Position numbers and translations under genes: made by a program. Shown piece after piece: positions 18,896 through 31,378 of a stretch of 64,000 nucleotides of DNA. The notes below the pieces were generated by a model, which saw only the letters and a program-made list of their open reading frames with translations, was not told where the DNA came from and made no database searches. Source of the DNA: Symsagittifera roscoffensis (taxonomy: Eukaryota; Xenacoelomorpha; Acoela; Convolutidae); the NCBI RefSeq assembly GCF_963678635.1, contig NC_087062.1:84530012-84594011 (forward strand), given 5' to 3'. Position 1 is the first letter of the stretch. Each line of letters opens with the position of its first letter.

Positions 18896-19889
18896 ACAGG
18901 ACTGATACAGATATGGATTTCGTATGTATTTTCGATCTCCAGATTTGCATATGACTAATAATTTCAGTACGGGTGATCGTCGCTAATTTTTTGAGTAATC
19001 AAAATTATACTTCTAGCTCCTCTCTTTCTCACAAGCAGATATTTACCATTTTTGAGCTCCTTGTTTGTTTTTGGTAAATTTAATTTAAAAGGATTATAAA
19101 CTGGTTATATCGTATGAGACCTCGTAGCAAAAATTGCACGATTGAAGTTTGCGGAACAAATTTTTGAAGTCTTAGCTATAATTTCCCACATAATCAGTTC
19201 AAATTCCTTAAGTTCCCTGAATATCGCTAATTCGCAAGGTAAATTAAATAATCTATTTATGAATCAGTTTATGAAAGTGGCATTCACTGGGGTACTACAG
19301 AAATAGCGATGGTTATATGTCGGATTTGCTTTAAGGCGGAAAGCGTTGAATCATAAATGAACCGAAGTTGCACACTTGTGAAAAAAGTAGCCTCAGAGCT
19401 TTGTTAAGGGGAAGAGTTGTCCCAACAAAAACAGGACATAGAAATTGCTCTTCTTTTTTCAGCGGTGAGTTATGGAACGAATTTTTTCTTCATGTTTTTG
19501 TCGTTTTTTCTGGAACTTTTACTAAAAGAGGACTGAATATTTGACACAAGCTAGATTAGACTATTTTGAAGGTGCTAGCCGGATCACGTTTTGAGAAATC
19601 ATTGAGGCATCCTGCCAAACAACATAAGAAACTTGAATTTATTGTTTCAAACTCGTTTTTTTTTGCCACAAAAAAGCGACAGACAGAAGAGTTGAATGAC
19701 GAATTTCACCCGGACTCAAAAACGGCCGTTTCTCTTTTGACGTCATAGATTAAAAGGTCTTGGTTGCTTATACTAGAAAAGTGGAAAAAACTTAAAGACA
19801 ACATAGCTGCTTATGACACCCCCTTTGGATGGATCGGAGCAGCGATTCTTCTCCCACATAATTGCAGGACTTGTTTTTTTGTCGGCTTC
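18896..19889. other. Non-coding stretch
   Basis: A 60-codon frame at 19566-19748 is not supported by any motif. Nothing else is recognisable. Confidence 0.4.
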
Positions 19890-20350
19890 ACTATAAAGTG
19901 AAAACTTACTCATAAACATTCAGTCGTTTTTTGACGCCGTACGATTTTTTTTTGATTTTTTGTGCAATCTATAAAATGCGAACTTACTCATAAACATTTA
20001 GCCTTTTTTTGACGCCGTACGAAGTTTTTTTTTTGATTTTTGTGCAAACTATAAAATGCGAACGTACTCATAAACATTTAGTCGTTTTTTGACGCCGTAC
20101 GAAGTAATTTTTTTGATATTTTGTGCAAACTATAAAATGCGAACTTACTCATAAACATTTGGTCTTTTTTTTGACGCCATACGAAAAGTTTATAAAATTG
20201 TTTCTGCAAAATATAAAATGCGAACTTAGTTTTTTGACACCGTACGAAGTAATTTTTTCGACTTTTTGTGCAAACCATAAAATGCGAACTTGCTCATAAA
20301 CATTTAATCGTTTTTTTTCTGGCGTCGTACGAAGTCACTTTTTTGATTTT
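19890..20350. repeat. Tandem array of an about 80-bp unit, roughly six copies
   Basis: Each unit carries AATGCGAACTTACTCATAAA, then a T-run, GACGCCGTACGAAG and GTGCAAACTAT. Units start near 19898, 19975, 20054, 20137, 20215 and 20279, with a short unit near 20215. Confidence 0.8.
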
Positions 20351-20466
20351 TCCTTAAAAACATTCGGTTCAAAAATCAAATTATTAAAATTGTAATCCCA
20401 TTAAAACTGTAATTGTTTTTGATTTCGAGGTTGATGAATCTTTTCCAGGTTGAGCACCCTTGTATG

Positions 20467-20826
20467 CAGAGGCGGATCCAGGGTTTTATTTTTTTAGGTC
20501 AACCAAATTGATTTTCCGAGCTCTCCCAAAGCACTAAAAAGTCCCTGTTTTGGCCAAATTTTCTGCGCCACAAGCAAAATTTGGAAAAAAAAACAGGCCA
20601 AAAATGCGTTTTTAGGCCCTTTTTGGAAAATTTTGAGCAAAAAAATGCGTTTTTTCGGCGCGCGCTCCCCCCTCAAAACTAATATATATGGGCGCCGAAG
20701 GCGGCTTTAGAAAAATGTTAGGGTACGTCACCAATTGTTAGGGGATATCAAAATAGTACGGCAGGGGGTCGAATCCCTGAGAGGAAAGCGTCCGCCCCTA
20801 CCCCCGCCCCCCTAAATCCGCCCCTG
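20467..20826 (-). mobile_element. hAT-type MITE copy, 8-bp target duplication
   Basis: Terminal inverted repeats are CAGAGGCGGATCC and the complement of ATCCGCCCCTG. Flanks CTTGTATG (20459-20466) and CTTGTGTG (20827-20834) differ at one base and fit the 8-bp duplication of hAT elements. No transposase frame is present. Confidence 0.8.
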
Positions 20827-21689
20827 CTTGTGTGTGTTTAGTGAAAAGTCCAAAGAGCCCTTTCAAGACAATGATATTTAATTGTATTGCTTACGAGATT
20901 TTCCGCGTGCCAGAACACTTTTCTTACTCTCTTTGATTAAATGACCAAACGAGGCCTGGAAAAGTTTTTTATCCGGCTAAATTTTGACACAAACTTTCAT
21001 CGATCATTTAATAAAGTTTCAGCTGGAAACCTCAAATTCGCTACGGAGAAAAAAACGAAAAAAAAACAAGGCATTTTTTATTTGTTTGGTTGATAAACCG
21101 AAGTTGCAAACTATTTGTCCAATGACTGTAGTTTTTATGAGTTGTTGAAGGCTGAAATGGTTCACTTGATTGAAAGTAGCCAATCAAATAAATTTCAGCA
21201 TAGTACATGCAGGCCTTGCTGCTGGGACTTGCCATTTGTTTTTAGGGGGGACTGTCCACTTGGTCTATCTCTGGGTGATATTGTTCACATGGCCAAAATT
21301 TACTCGAGCAAACTGAACTCAACTCATACTAACAATGAGATGGAAAGACTTCGTTTCGTTGCTGGAAGGAGTTTTATCAGATGTACAGCCCAAAGTTCAT
21401 GTTTGACTTTTAAAAAATTGGATCAAAATGCTTTATTCTGCTTGGATAAAATGAATCTTTTCGGTTTTACCCCCCCTTAAATGTCAAAAAAGTTGCCATC
21501 AAAAATGTTGTTGTGAAAATTGATCTACATTACTAAGAAATGCTAGCTATCACTCAATTTGGCGCAGACCGAAACGAATCAATTTTATCTAGTTTAGCCT
21601 CAGGCAGGTTCTTTTACCTTTTTTTTTATCGTTGTTGCGACCATTCAAAATGGGGAGGATCTTTGTGTTCGGGTGTGTTTTAGTTTTGT
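20827..21689. other. Non-coding stretch with one unsupported 121-aa frame
   Basis: A + strand frame at 21115-21480 encodes a cysteine-containing 121-aa peptide of mixed composition. It has no motif I recognise and no intron or promoter context. Left as non-coding or an old gene remnant. Confidence 0.35.
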
Positions 21690-22204
21690 TTGTTTTCCAC
21701 TCAAAATCAGGTACTACAAATAATCATCGGACTGGGTTGAGTGATAGATCATATTAACGCCCTTTCAACCGCGATTCAAACGACATTAAAAAATTTCAAA
21801 AAAGTTTTCCCAGCATCGAGAAACACCGGTTTGAATTTTTTGATTTTCTGTCCTTAATTCGAGCGAATAAAGCCAGCGAGCAAGATTTTTTTTGTTTTCC
21901 ACGCAAAATCAGTTATCACAAATAATCATTGGACTGGGTTGAATGATATATCATACTAAAGCACTTTCAGTCGTGATTCAAACGACTTCAAAAAATTTCA
22001 AAAAACGTTTTCCCGGTGTCGAGAAACATCGGTTTGAATTTTTCAATCTTTGTTTCTATTTCGAGCAAATAAAGCCAGAGAGCATGCTTTTTTGTTTTCC
22101 ACGTAAAATCAGCAACCAGAAATAATCATCGGACTGGGTGTCGAGAAAAACCTGTTTGAAGTTTTTAATTTTGTCTAACTTCGAGCGAGTGATCAGGCTT
22201 ACAT
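21690..22204. repeat. Tandem repeat of an about 200-bp unit, 2.5 copies
   Basis: GTTTTCCACTCAAAATCAG at about 21693 recurs at about 21892 and 22094. Each is followed by AATAATCATCGGACTGGGT, an ATTCAAACGAC stretch and ATCGAGAAACACCGGTTTGAA. The third unit is truncated. Confidence 0.8.
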
Positions 22205-22848
22205 TAGCTTATTTATGCTTAATTTAAGCCTTGAAAATTTAGTTTTACTCTAATGAAGTCAGTTTTTGGAGTTTTAAGCTTCATCTTAGGAATCTGGGAA
22301 AAAATTTGGGAAAAATAAATGATATTTGTCTTCAGAAATTGTTTTCCTTTTTGCATATTTTACAATGACTGACAAAAATGCCTAAGCTCTACTTTTTCGC
22401 TCAAATCCCTTATAAGACCAAGTCGAAAAACAACACTGATTGGAAAAATTATTTTGTTGTAATTTTTTAAGACTGGTCAGAACATTCTTTGCTACATGCA
22501 CAGCAACCGGCCATCCATGTTTTCATTATATATTTTTCACAAATATTTTCCAAAAGCGTTCTTAATTGCCAATCAATTCCCATGTTTGCAGTTTTCCGAG
22601 CTGATTCAAGATTCTCGATATCAGCACTGTGTTTCGTAGTAACATAAATCAAATTTTAAAATATTTTTTTTTCAACTTCATTATTTAGTGGAGGGTATAA
22701 ACAAAAAGAACAGATCAAATTATTAAATCGAAACAAATCGGAAGCTATATTTCAAATATACTAGCTCATCAATGTTTGATAATTTTGGACCGCATAACAT
22801 AAAAGGCCCGCTTTGATTAATATGGTTGTTTACTTGAACATTGGCTTA
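22205..22848. other. Non-coding stretch
   Basis: A - strand frame at 22467-22652 (61 aa, four Cys near its end) is mixed in composition but matches nothing I know. No other structure is seen. Confidence 0.35.
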
Positions 22849-23390
22849 TTGTTCCGACTTTCGATACGAAAGTGACGGAATATTTGTGCTCGGGATGGGT
22901 TTTTTTTTCTTCAGACAAATTTCGTCTTTTTAACTAGCAATTTTTGACGGAATCTTTTTATATCATTCGAAAGGTATTGTTGTCCTGAGCTCAAATTTGA
23001 AAAGATATATCAACTGTGCTCATTTTTTGTAGAGTTACGGGGGTTTAAAGATTGCCATTTTAGCCAATTCGGGACAATTAACGCGCGATATATTTCGCGC
23101 TATTAACGCGTAAGCGGAGAGTCAATCCGTCTTATAAATCGTTCCAAATTGGTTAAAAGAAGCTTATTTGCCATAATTGGTTTGTTACAATGAGCGAAAT
23201 CTATCCTTTTGTACTTTATATGGCGTGTGGGGGGGATGATTTTCATAAAAAATTTCAAATTTTAGAAAAAAAAATTTTTTTTTTCATTTTGTTTTATTTC
23301 CTTGAATTTTTAAAATGTTATTACTGCTCCATAAACCTTAAAAGGCAGTCGGAACACTCAGGGCTTCGCCCTGATACGAGCAGTCTTGTT
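22849..23390 (+). repeat. RepA copy 2
   Basis: Both ends are intact: TTGTTCCGAC start, hairpin CAGGGCTTCGCCCTG and TCTTGTT end. No target duplication is evident between the flanks TTGGCTTA and GCAATTAG. Confidence 0.85.
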
Positions 23391-24038
23391 GCAATTAGTA
23401 CCGAATGATTGGCTGAGCATTTTTTTGATGAGGTTACCTAATGAAGTTCAAATTAGTGCATTTGCTTTGATTCGAGTTTTCTGAGAATCCGCGCAAGCTG
23501 ATATAGCGCAAAACTCTAATCAATAATTGAGTACATGTCAGCCCTTCTTTGATTTTCTCTGCAATTAGATTAGCAAAAGCTTGTTTAAATTGAATTTATA
23601 ATGATTTTTGATGTTCCAAACTGCATTGAAACGTGTCAACGTGAACAAGTGAATAGATTTGGTCAATTTTGACGCAAAGGACTTACGAGTTGCGAATTAT
23701 CCATGTGAACAAGCTGCCTCCTAAAAGACCAAATGAACTATCAACACCCCAAAACTCTAATTCTATTTCTAGTTCTCATTTTGCTTCAGAAAGCCGAAAT
23801 TCAACTACAGGCAAATAAACAGAACCTTTTCAAATAGACAAAAAAATTGATTAACAAAGTGGGAAAATTCTGACTAAACGGTTATGGGCTAAAATTCGCA
23901 ATTGGCTGATCGACATGTTCCACTAACCATAAAAAACTGTCAGTAGAACCTATTGCAATTTTACGAGGGACGAGAAACTGAAAAAAGGGGGCGACTGTAT
24001 TAGTTCCCATTGATTAAAAAGGGTTTATTGTAAAGAGG
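23391..24038. other. Non-coding, likely GPCR intron
   Basis: No exon could be recognised here on the - strand, although the GPCR coding sequence must continue to lower coordinates. Confidence 0.4.
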
Positions 24039-24069
24039 AGGAGGAGGAGGAGGAGGAGAGAGAGAGGGG
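24039..24069. repeat. GAG/GA microsatellite next to the GPCR splice donor
   Basis: A (GAG)n run passes into GAGAGA and a G-run and ends 9 nt beyond the exon donor on the - strand. On the transcript it is a (CTC)n pyrimidine tract. Confidence 0.8.
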
Positions 24070-24078
24070 GGTGCTGAC

Positions 24079-24266
24079 CTGATTCCGAGAAGTACCAAGG
24101 GGGGCATATGAGTTGTCGTCTGTCATACATGAACGCGTCTTTTCCCCTCACCACTGCGGCCATCATGATGAGGAATCCGAACATCCAGGGACTCAAGATG
24201 TGCACTGGGAACGTGAACGTGTTGTAGATGATGCAGTACCAGCTACTCTTACAGATAGAGATGTAC
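24079..24266 (-). CDS. GPCR exon: ICL2, TM4, start of ECL2
   Basis: This is an internal exon of a rhodopsin-family receptor, 188 nt. The acceptor TTGTACAG precedes 24266 and the donor CAG|GTCAGC follows 24079. It enters in phase 2, completing an Arg codon split AG|G that forms the NRY motif with the upstream exon, and leaves in phase 1. The peptide reads YISIC right after NR, then a loop, TM4 with the family Trp (SPWMFGFLIMMAAVV) and the second extracellular loop with the expected Cys (RRQLICPP). An intron at the DRY/NRY Arg codon is a known position in this family. NRY and the TM4 context point to the melatonin-receptor/moody/Tre1-like group, by inference. Later exons (TM5-7) were not found. 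Confidence 0.8.
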
Positions 24267-27200
24267 CTGTACAACACATAGCAAATAAGTGGTGACCTGT
24301 TTCATTTATATAGACTATATAGATCTCCTCGGATCATCTTAACTCTTTCACCCATGGGTACCTTGTTACAAGTTGCGAACTAACTAGGCCATGACAAACA
24401 TAATTGGTCTTCATATCTAACCTTATAAAACCACTGGTCACACCATAAAAGCGATGATCATTCGAAGTGGGTGGGGGGGGATGAGGAAAAAGAGCCTTTA
24501 ATTAGCTAATTAAGTTCTCATTACACCATTAAGAGTGCGCTTTCTCGAGTTACCTATCGGCACGATTTTATAGTTAATGCAAAACTACTGGCAACATCTT
24601 TTTCGGTCAACGAATCTGACTAAGTTAATTAACCTGAAGTTTGCTCATTTTAGCGTTGGTTTTCAGTTTCTCATTGATTTCCACACTTAAAAACTGTTTT
24701 CAAAAACAAATTAGCTAAAGTGTTAGAGGTTTTGACAGATTAAATTGCTGATTAATTTTTTGACTGATTAAATTAAACGTAGCAAAAGGAAAATTGCACA
24801 AGATATGGTATTGTAGTATTTTAAATTCTCAAACAATTCAATTCAGTATTATAAAATTAAAAATGGGGTTGATTGGCCCAAAAATTTACAAAAACATCAA
24901 AAACTTGCAATATTTCTTATTTCGCGCATAAATTTTTCTCGAAAATGTATAAATTTTTGATTTTAAAATTGTGAAGGCAAAAAAATCCAAGAAATACTAT
25001 TTCACCTTCTAAGATCGTTAACTAGAACAGAGGAGGAAAAAGGGGGGGGGGGCGGAGGGGGGTTTTTGGGGGCGTAAAGTGTCAGAAGTTTTCATTGGCT
25101 GTTCGAAAAATGGCTTTTTTTCTGTGTCGTAAAGTGTCAAAAATGGGCAATCAATATCTTTTTTCAGATTTCTAAAAATATTTTTGACCGAATTAATTTA
25201 CAATTTGCAGATTAAATTAGTGTAATCTGTTTAAGATAGGAGTTATCCTCTTTCATTTCGTTTCCTTACTGAATACAAGTCAACTAATTGAATGATTCCT
25301 GACAAAATCAGGGTAATTGGATCGGGCTCTTGAAATGATCTCCTTTTTTATCGGATTAACTCTAATTTCAGCTTTTTAAGAGAAACATCAGTTTTTAATC
25401 TGACAACTTACACCCGCTTTTCTTAGCTAAAGACCTTTTAATTAACGAAAAAGGTAATTTCGAATACCATATGTCTGTAGTTCAATCTAAAGTTAAGAGC
25501 ATTTATTCGGTAAAATACGGACACAGGAACTGTTCACTTTCTTAATGGAGCACGGCTGATATGCTCTGATTAAAAGAAGACATACAGATAAATAAATTTT
25601 GCTTATTTGTTTCTTTTTAGACTTGTAAGTGTTGACTCGTTATATCAAGGTGTATCATATATGTTGCATATCATCGAAACACAACTCGAATCAAAGAATT
25701 TTTTCATGAACGAGATGTTCGAAAGAGGAAGTTCCACGGATAAAAGCCGAATATAATGAGATTTTCTAATCGGTCTTATCGGTTAAAGTTCTAACAAAAC
25801 CAATTGTTTGGATTATTAATCGCTTATAAATCAAACAAATTAGAAAGCATCTTAAGCCTTTTTTCCTTCCCACCTCATTTTTGTGGCATAAAGTGTAATT
25901 TTACAAATATGAGTATAAAAACTAAAATTTTGGAAGTCTAAATATGAAAAAAGAGTTGACAATTTTGAGAAAAAGTTTAAATTGTAAAAACTTATGGGTG
26001 GGGAAAAATGCAAAAGAGCCCTCAATGTTTTTAATATTTGCATGTCCCTCAGCCACACGCACTCAGTAAAAAGAGAAAATAATCGATTATTTAACAATTA
26101 TAATATCAAAAATATAACAATTATAAGCGCCAAATTTAAATGATTAAACTATTGGTAATCCATTGTAATTTTAACATTTTTCGTGACATTATAAAAAATG
26201 ATCTGAACACAAAGTTTTAGCACAAAACAAACGTTTTAAAGAGATCCTTTCGCATTAACCAGCGGTAGGTGAAAAATAACTTCTCAAAACAAATCATGAA
26301 ACTACAGCAAGGTGCTGATATTTTGCTGGTCAAAAAACTTAAAATGTGCGTCATCAAACAACTGTAGTCGAGAAGGAACGAAAAAACAAAAACGCTATTA
26401 ATTTGAATTTATATGAAAACTGAAAAAGCAGTTTTACCATTTTTCACATACACCATCGTCTACAAAAATCAAAAAACATAAGCAGTTCAGATGCAAGGTC
26501 GAAAATAAATTGAGCAAATAAAAGATTATGATCGACTATAAAGGATTTTTTCTTCAAAGCAAATGCACTAGAAACTCGGATAAAATAAATCGGTTATAAT
26601 GTTCTCAAAAAATACGTGAATAAATAATCGATTAAAATTGATTAAAAAGAATTTTAGTTGATTATAATTTAATTTTACAAGAGAGATCATAATCAATTAT
26701 ATATTGATTCAAATCAATTTTTTCTCAATTTTAGTAGGATTGGTACTAAAATCGTAATATAATTGATTATTAACGCTTGAAACTGGATGCGGAGCCAAGT
26801 TACCCCTACATACTCCCACCATTGTTATTTTATTCACAAATCGCCATCTCACTCTCCCCCCACATACGTTTTCTTCAATTGTTGGTGTTGGGAGCGGATT
26901 AGTTGTGGGAAAAAGTAAGAAGCGTAGAGGTGATGTTAAAAAACTGGGGAGTTCATTTTGGATGTTCAAAACAAAAGAAAGAAGTTAACGTTCCGAGCAA
27001 AACTAAATAGCGAATATTAAGTAGATGTGAGTAGGTTTTACGAACCAAGAATACTGGTTGTGTGCTATGCACAGAAAGTTGCAAACTTTTCGGAAAAATG
27101 ATTAAAATTGAGTTCCAATTGAATTTAAGTATAATCCATTTGAAATGGATTATAAATGGATTAAAAACGGTTGCATGGTTTCAAGGTGTGACTACAGTTG

Positions 27201-28068
27201 ATTAGATTGACAACCTTTTTGAATACGAAAATTGATTATAATTGATTACTATCCATAGAACCTCAGTACAGGTTTATTGTTTCACTGATATGATTATTAA
27301 GTCTTAAGAACTGAGCAAGAATAGATGAAGTTAACATGGTTAATGAGCCTCATAAACTAGGTAAAAGTAAAGACAATGAGGAGAAAAAAATGGGAAAGTT
27401 CAAATTGGTTTATTATTGTAAGCATTCTTGTCTGTAAAAAAATGTTAAAACTAAAAAAAAACCCAGACCATTTTTCCGTCTGAGCTTGTCTAAAAAGGGC
27501 TTTTCTTTCCTCAGAGTTTTGCGGTTCATTTATTACTAAAGGAAGGCTTTTTAATCAAAAATTAGCCAAAAATTAAACTGCATCAGTAAAATATTTCTAT
27601 ATTAGTTTTTTTTTAGTTAACATACAAAATTTGTAATCTTTTCGAATATTCAAAACCAAAATACCAAAATTGTAAAACTATACATAAACTAGAGATTTTC
27701 AAAATGTTTTTCACAGTGATATTCTAACCGAGCAAAATAATTCAGAGAAAAATTTAGGTGGAGAGATGCGCCCACTATATGACTGAAACAAGCGTGGAAT
27801 TGTCCTTTTGGTATTTGAACTCGTTTTGCGCTATTGACGACCTAAATTAAATGATCCCTGACATCTCTTGTGAAAAACTCGATAAAAACTTTTAAATACA
27901 GTAATTACAAAAAACTATTCAGCTCGAATAGTTAAATTGACAACAGCCATACAGAAAAACAGGATTTCATGTTTTGAGCTCAAAATTTTTAATAGTTTAA
28001 TTCGCTTCTATTTTTTTAATCTATTGTAAAAGATAGTGCATGCAAGAAATCAAACCATTACTTTGAAA
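24267..28068 (-). other. GPCR intron sequence without further genes
   Basis: It lies between the two exons on the - strand. It holds a G-rich run at 25041-25070, AT-rich stretches with many AATCGATTATAATTGATT-type dyads (26560-26760, 27110-27250), and no supportable ORF. The AT dyads resemble the interior of the short TIR element at 30048. Confidence 0.6.
25041..25070 (+). other. G-rich run with quadruplex potential
   Basis: Consecutive tracts of G interrupted by C, A and T-runs give at least four G-runs of three or more within 30 nt. Confidence 0.5.
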
Positions 28069-28713
28069 GGAGACTGCATGTATCAGGGCGGAGCCCTGAA
28101 TGTTCCGACTGCCTTTTAAGGTATATGGTGCAGTAATAACACGGAAAGTTTGAATGTAATAATAAAATTTAAAATTTTTTTTTCTAAAATTGTTGAGATT
28201 TTTTGTAAAAACATCTCCCCACACGCCATATTAAGTACAAACTGATAGATTTCACTCCTATTAACAAATCAATTAAGGCATATAATCTTCCCTGAACCAA
28301 TTTGGAACGATTTCTAAGACGGATGAAATCTCGCTGTTGCTGTAATAGCGCGAAACATATCGCGCGTAATTGTCCCAAATTGACCGAAATGACCAAAATG
28401 CAATCTTTAAGCCCCCATAACTTTACGGAAAATGATCACCGGTAAAACATCTTTTCAAATTTCAAAAGATTATGATAAATTCGTAGTAATGTTGGAATTA
28501 TGACAAACAGTCTGCTTCAATCAATTTTGAATGGTTTCCGAGACGAATAAATTTCCGCTTACGCTTTAATAGTTCAAAATATATTGCGCTTTCATCGTCT
28601 AATATCGGCTATATTGGCAATCTGTAAACCTCCATATCGAATCAGAGGTGATATATAAATTTTTTGAAAATTTGAGCACAAGAAATCATGCCCTTATTTT
28701 CTTCAAAAAATGG
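28069..28713 (-). repeat. Degenerate, partly duplicated RepA copies
   Basis: The right-end motif (CAGGGCGGAGCCCTG) is at 28083, then the internal RepA blocks appear twice in diverged form, ending near GGAACAAAAG. A further diverged + strand piece follows to about 28810 next to the GPCR exon. Confidence 0.6.
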
Positions 28714-28875
28714 AACAAAAGCTTTCGTGAGTTTATAAAGATTTTAAAATGGTCGGTTTGGCTTATTTGGAGCAATTAACGAGCAATATATTGCGTGCTG
28801 TTAGCGAGTAAGTTCCTATTTAGTCTGGCTGCGAATTTATTTGAGAGGCCTACGAAGTGTGCCAGTGGCGTGTAC

Positions 28876-29079
28876 CTGTTGATTGCGATTGCACAGATGC
28901 AAGCGATCGAACATCGGCAGCCGATGCCGCAGACGTATCCAGTGATGAGGCAGAGTACCTTGTACTTGACTAACACTCCCTGGTCCCACAACAACACCAC
29001 CCAGCTGGTCACCACATTCACACACGACACACTCAAGTCACTCAGAGACAGATTAGCCACCTGGATGAGGGGAAAGGTC
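28876..29079 (-). CDS. GPCR exon: end of ICL1, TM2, ECL1, TM3 to NRY
   Basis: This is a 204-nt internal exon. The acceptor TGTTTTGCAG precedes 29079 and the donor AACAG|GTACAC follows 28876; it enters in phase 2 and leaves in phase 2. The peptide carries TM2 with ANLSLSDL (family Asn and Asp), a Trp-containing first loop, the TM3 Cys (VLCLITGY) and ends in AINR, which the next exon completes to NRY. Introns in ICL1 and at the Arg of NRY both fit melatonin-like or moody/Tre1-like receptors. Both splice sites match and no stop is present, so this is probably a live gene. The TM1 exon upstream (above 29079) was not found. Confidence 0.8.
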
Positions 29080-29384
29080 CTGCAAAACATCAAACACGGC
29101 TGATTAGCCTGTTAAAGTTAAATACTAAGGTAATGTTTTCAGGCAGTGTTTTCTTACAACTGCCTAGAGATCACCAGTGGGTCTACAGATCCGTTTTCAG
29201 GGGCATCTGAGCGGAAAACTTTGTTAAGGTTTCTATCTACATGAATTGAGAACAATGTCTCATTTCCAATTCTGAAAAGAAACTGGTGTGTCAAAACAAA
29301 AAGGAAAAAATCAAACAAGAAAAAAAACGAACAATAAAGAAAAAGTAAAAAACAATGAGGAAGATTGAAGACATACTTTTCTAA
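29080..29384 (-). other. Likely GPCR intron, non-coding
   Basis: It is upstream of the TM2-TM3 exon on the - strand. No TM1 exon is recognisable. Confidence 0.5.
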
Positions 29385-29912
29385 TTGTTCCGACTTTCGA
29401 TACGAAAGTAACGGAATATTTGTGCTCGGGGTGGGTTTTTTTTTTCTTCAGACAAATTTCGACATTTTAACTAGCCATTTTTGACGGAATTTTTTTTATA
29501 TCATTCGAAAGGTATTTTTGTCCTGAGCTCAAATTTGAAAAGATATTTCACCTGTGATCAATTTTCGTAAAGTTACGGGGGTTTAAAGATTGCCATTTTG
29601 GGACAATTAACGCGCGATATATTTCGCGCTATTAACGTGAAAGCGGAGAGTTAATCCGTCTTAGAAATTGTTCCAAATTGGTTAAAAGAAGCTTATTTGC
29701 CATGATTGGTTTGTTACAAGGAGCGAAATCTATCATTTTGTACTTTATATGGCGTGTGGGGAGATGATTTTTAATTAAAAAAATTTCACCTTTTAGAAAA
29801 AAAAATTTCTTTTGTTTTATTTTATTGAATTTTTTAATGTTATTACTGCTCCATAAACCTTAAAAGGCAGTCGGAACATTCAGGGCTTTGCCCTGATACG
29901 AGCAGTCTTGTT
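29385..29912 (+). repeat. RepA copy 3
   Basis: Near full length with both termini; the hairpin is CAGGGCTTTGCCCTG. It lacks one copy of the TTTGGCCA internal motif. Confidence 0.85.
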
Positions 29913-30047
29913 ATATCTTTTCTGTCTGTGATGTAGCATTTCAAAAAAGTTGTTTAAACCGTTTGCCGATTACAAAAAAGTGTAGTTAAAAACGAGCTGC
30001 AGTTGTTATAAAATTTATACAAAACTATCTGGTAATTTATAATAACT

Positions 30048-30356
30048 CGCACTGACAGAAATGGTTCCCGGTCGATTCAAATGGATTTTAAATTGATTTT
30101 AAATTGCTCCAAATCGATTAACCATGTACATTTTACGAACTTAAATGGATTTTAAATCGATTTAAATCGATTTTTCTTGAAAATTTTGATTCGATTTTAG
30201 TATCCAATCTAATGAATTGAGAGGAAAATGAATTTAAAAATCGATTTAATTTTTTCTTTTTGATTAACTTACTTTCTTACAACTTAAACAGATTTCAATT
30301 TAATCTGTATACTTTTTTCATACTAAAATTGATCTATATCCATTTTTGTCAGTGCG
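30048..30356. mobile_element. Short TIR element with AT-dyad interior (309 bp)
   Basis: The left end CGCACTGACAGAAATGG is matched by the inverted right end CCATTTTTGTCAGTGCG with one mismatch. The inside is built of repeated ATTTTAAATCGATTTAAATC-type dyads. A second copy with the same right end stops at 45059. Confidence 0.65.
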
Positions 30357-30597
30357 GGAAAGTTCAGCACTTTTTGCGGCCTTGAAAGAATCGTAGCTGT
30401 AGAGTTTTTATAGGCAACCACTCTTCTCGTTTGAATACATGTCTTCAATTGTATTTTTTATACGCAACTCTTGCCACTTTTTGAGCTCCAATAAGTGTCT
30501 CCGTTAGCTTGCTTTTTCATTTTCTTTGGCAAAACTGTATAGATGATCATTAGGCTTTCCATTTCTGAAATTATGTGATAGTTTTTCTTATAACTCA

Positions 30598-31143
30598 TTG
30601 TTCCGACTTTCGGTACGAAAGTAACGGAATATTTGTGCTCGGGGTGGGTTTTTTTTTCTTCAGACAAATTTCGACTTTTTAACTAGCCATTTTTGACGGG
30701 ATTTTTTTTATATCATTCAAAAGATATTGTTGTCCTGAGCTTAAATTTGAAAAGATAATTCAACTGTGATCATTTTTCGTAGAGTTATGAGGGTTTAAAG
30801 ATTGCCATTTTGGTCATTTGAGCAATTTGGGACAATTAACGCGCGATATAATTCGCGCTATTAACGCGTAAGCTGAGATTTAATCCGTCTTATAAATCGT
30901 TCCAAATTGGTTGAACGAAGCTTATTTGCCATAATTGATTTGTTGCAAGGAACGAAATCTCTCTTTTTGTACTTTATATGGCGTGTGGGGGGATGATTTT
31001 CAAAAAAAAATTTAATTTTGGAAAAAAAAAAATTTTCATTTTCTTTTCTTTCATTTAATTTTTTTATGCTATTACTGCTGCTCCATAACCCTTAAAAGGC
31101 AGTCGGAACATTCAGGGCTTGGCCCTGATACGAGCAGTCTTGT
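30598..31143 (+). repeat. RepA copy 4
   Basis: Full length; starts TTGTTCCGAC and ends GAGCAGTCTTGT. A second, truncated copy follows 25 nt downstream in the same orientation. Confidence 0.85.
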
Positions 31144-31168
31144 ATATATTTGTTGAGAATAGATTTTA

Positions 31169-31378
31169 TTGTTCCGACTTTCGATACGACAGTAATGGAA
31201 TATTTGTGCTCGGGGTGGACTTTTTTTCGTCAGACAAATTTCGACTTTTTAACTAGCCATTTTTGACGGAATTTTCTTATATCGTTCGAAAGGTAATGTT
31301 TTCTTGAGTTTAAATTTGAAAAGATATTTCAACTGTGACCTTTTTTGTAAAATTACGGGGGTTTAAAGATTGGCATTT
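31169..31378 (+). repeat. RepA copy 5, 3'-truncated
   Basis: Only the first about 210 bp are present, ending after GGGGGTTTAAAGATTGGCATT. Its head-to-tail position behind copy 4 resembles the tandem arrays of rolling-circle elements. Confidence 0.75.

Noticed and set aside
21115-21480. 121-aa + strand frame
   Set aside because: No motif, no splice signals and no similarity I recognise; the - strand frame at the same place is equally open.
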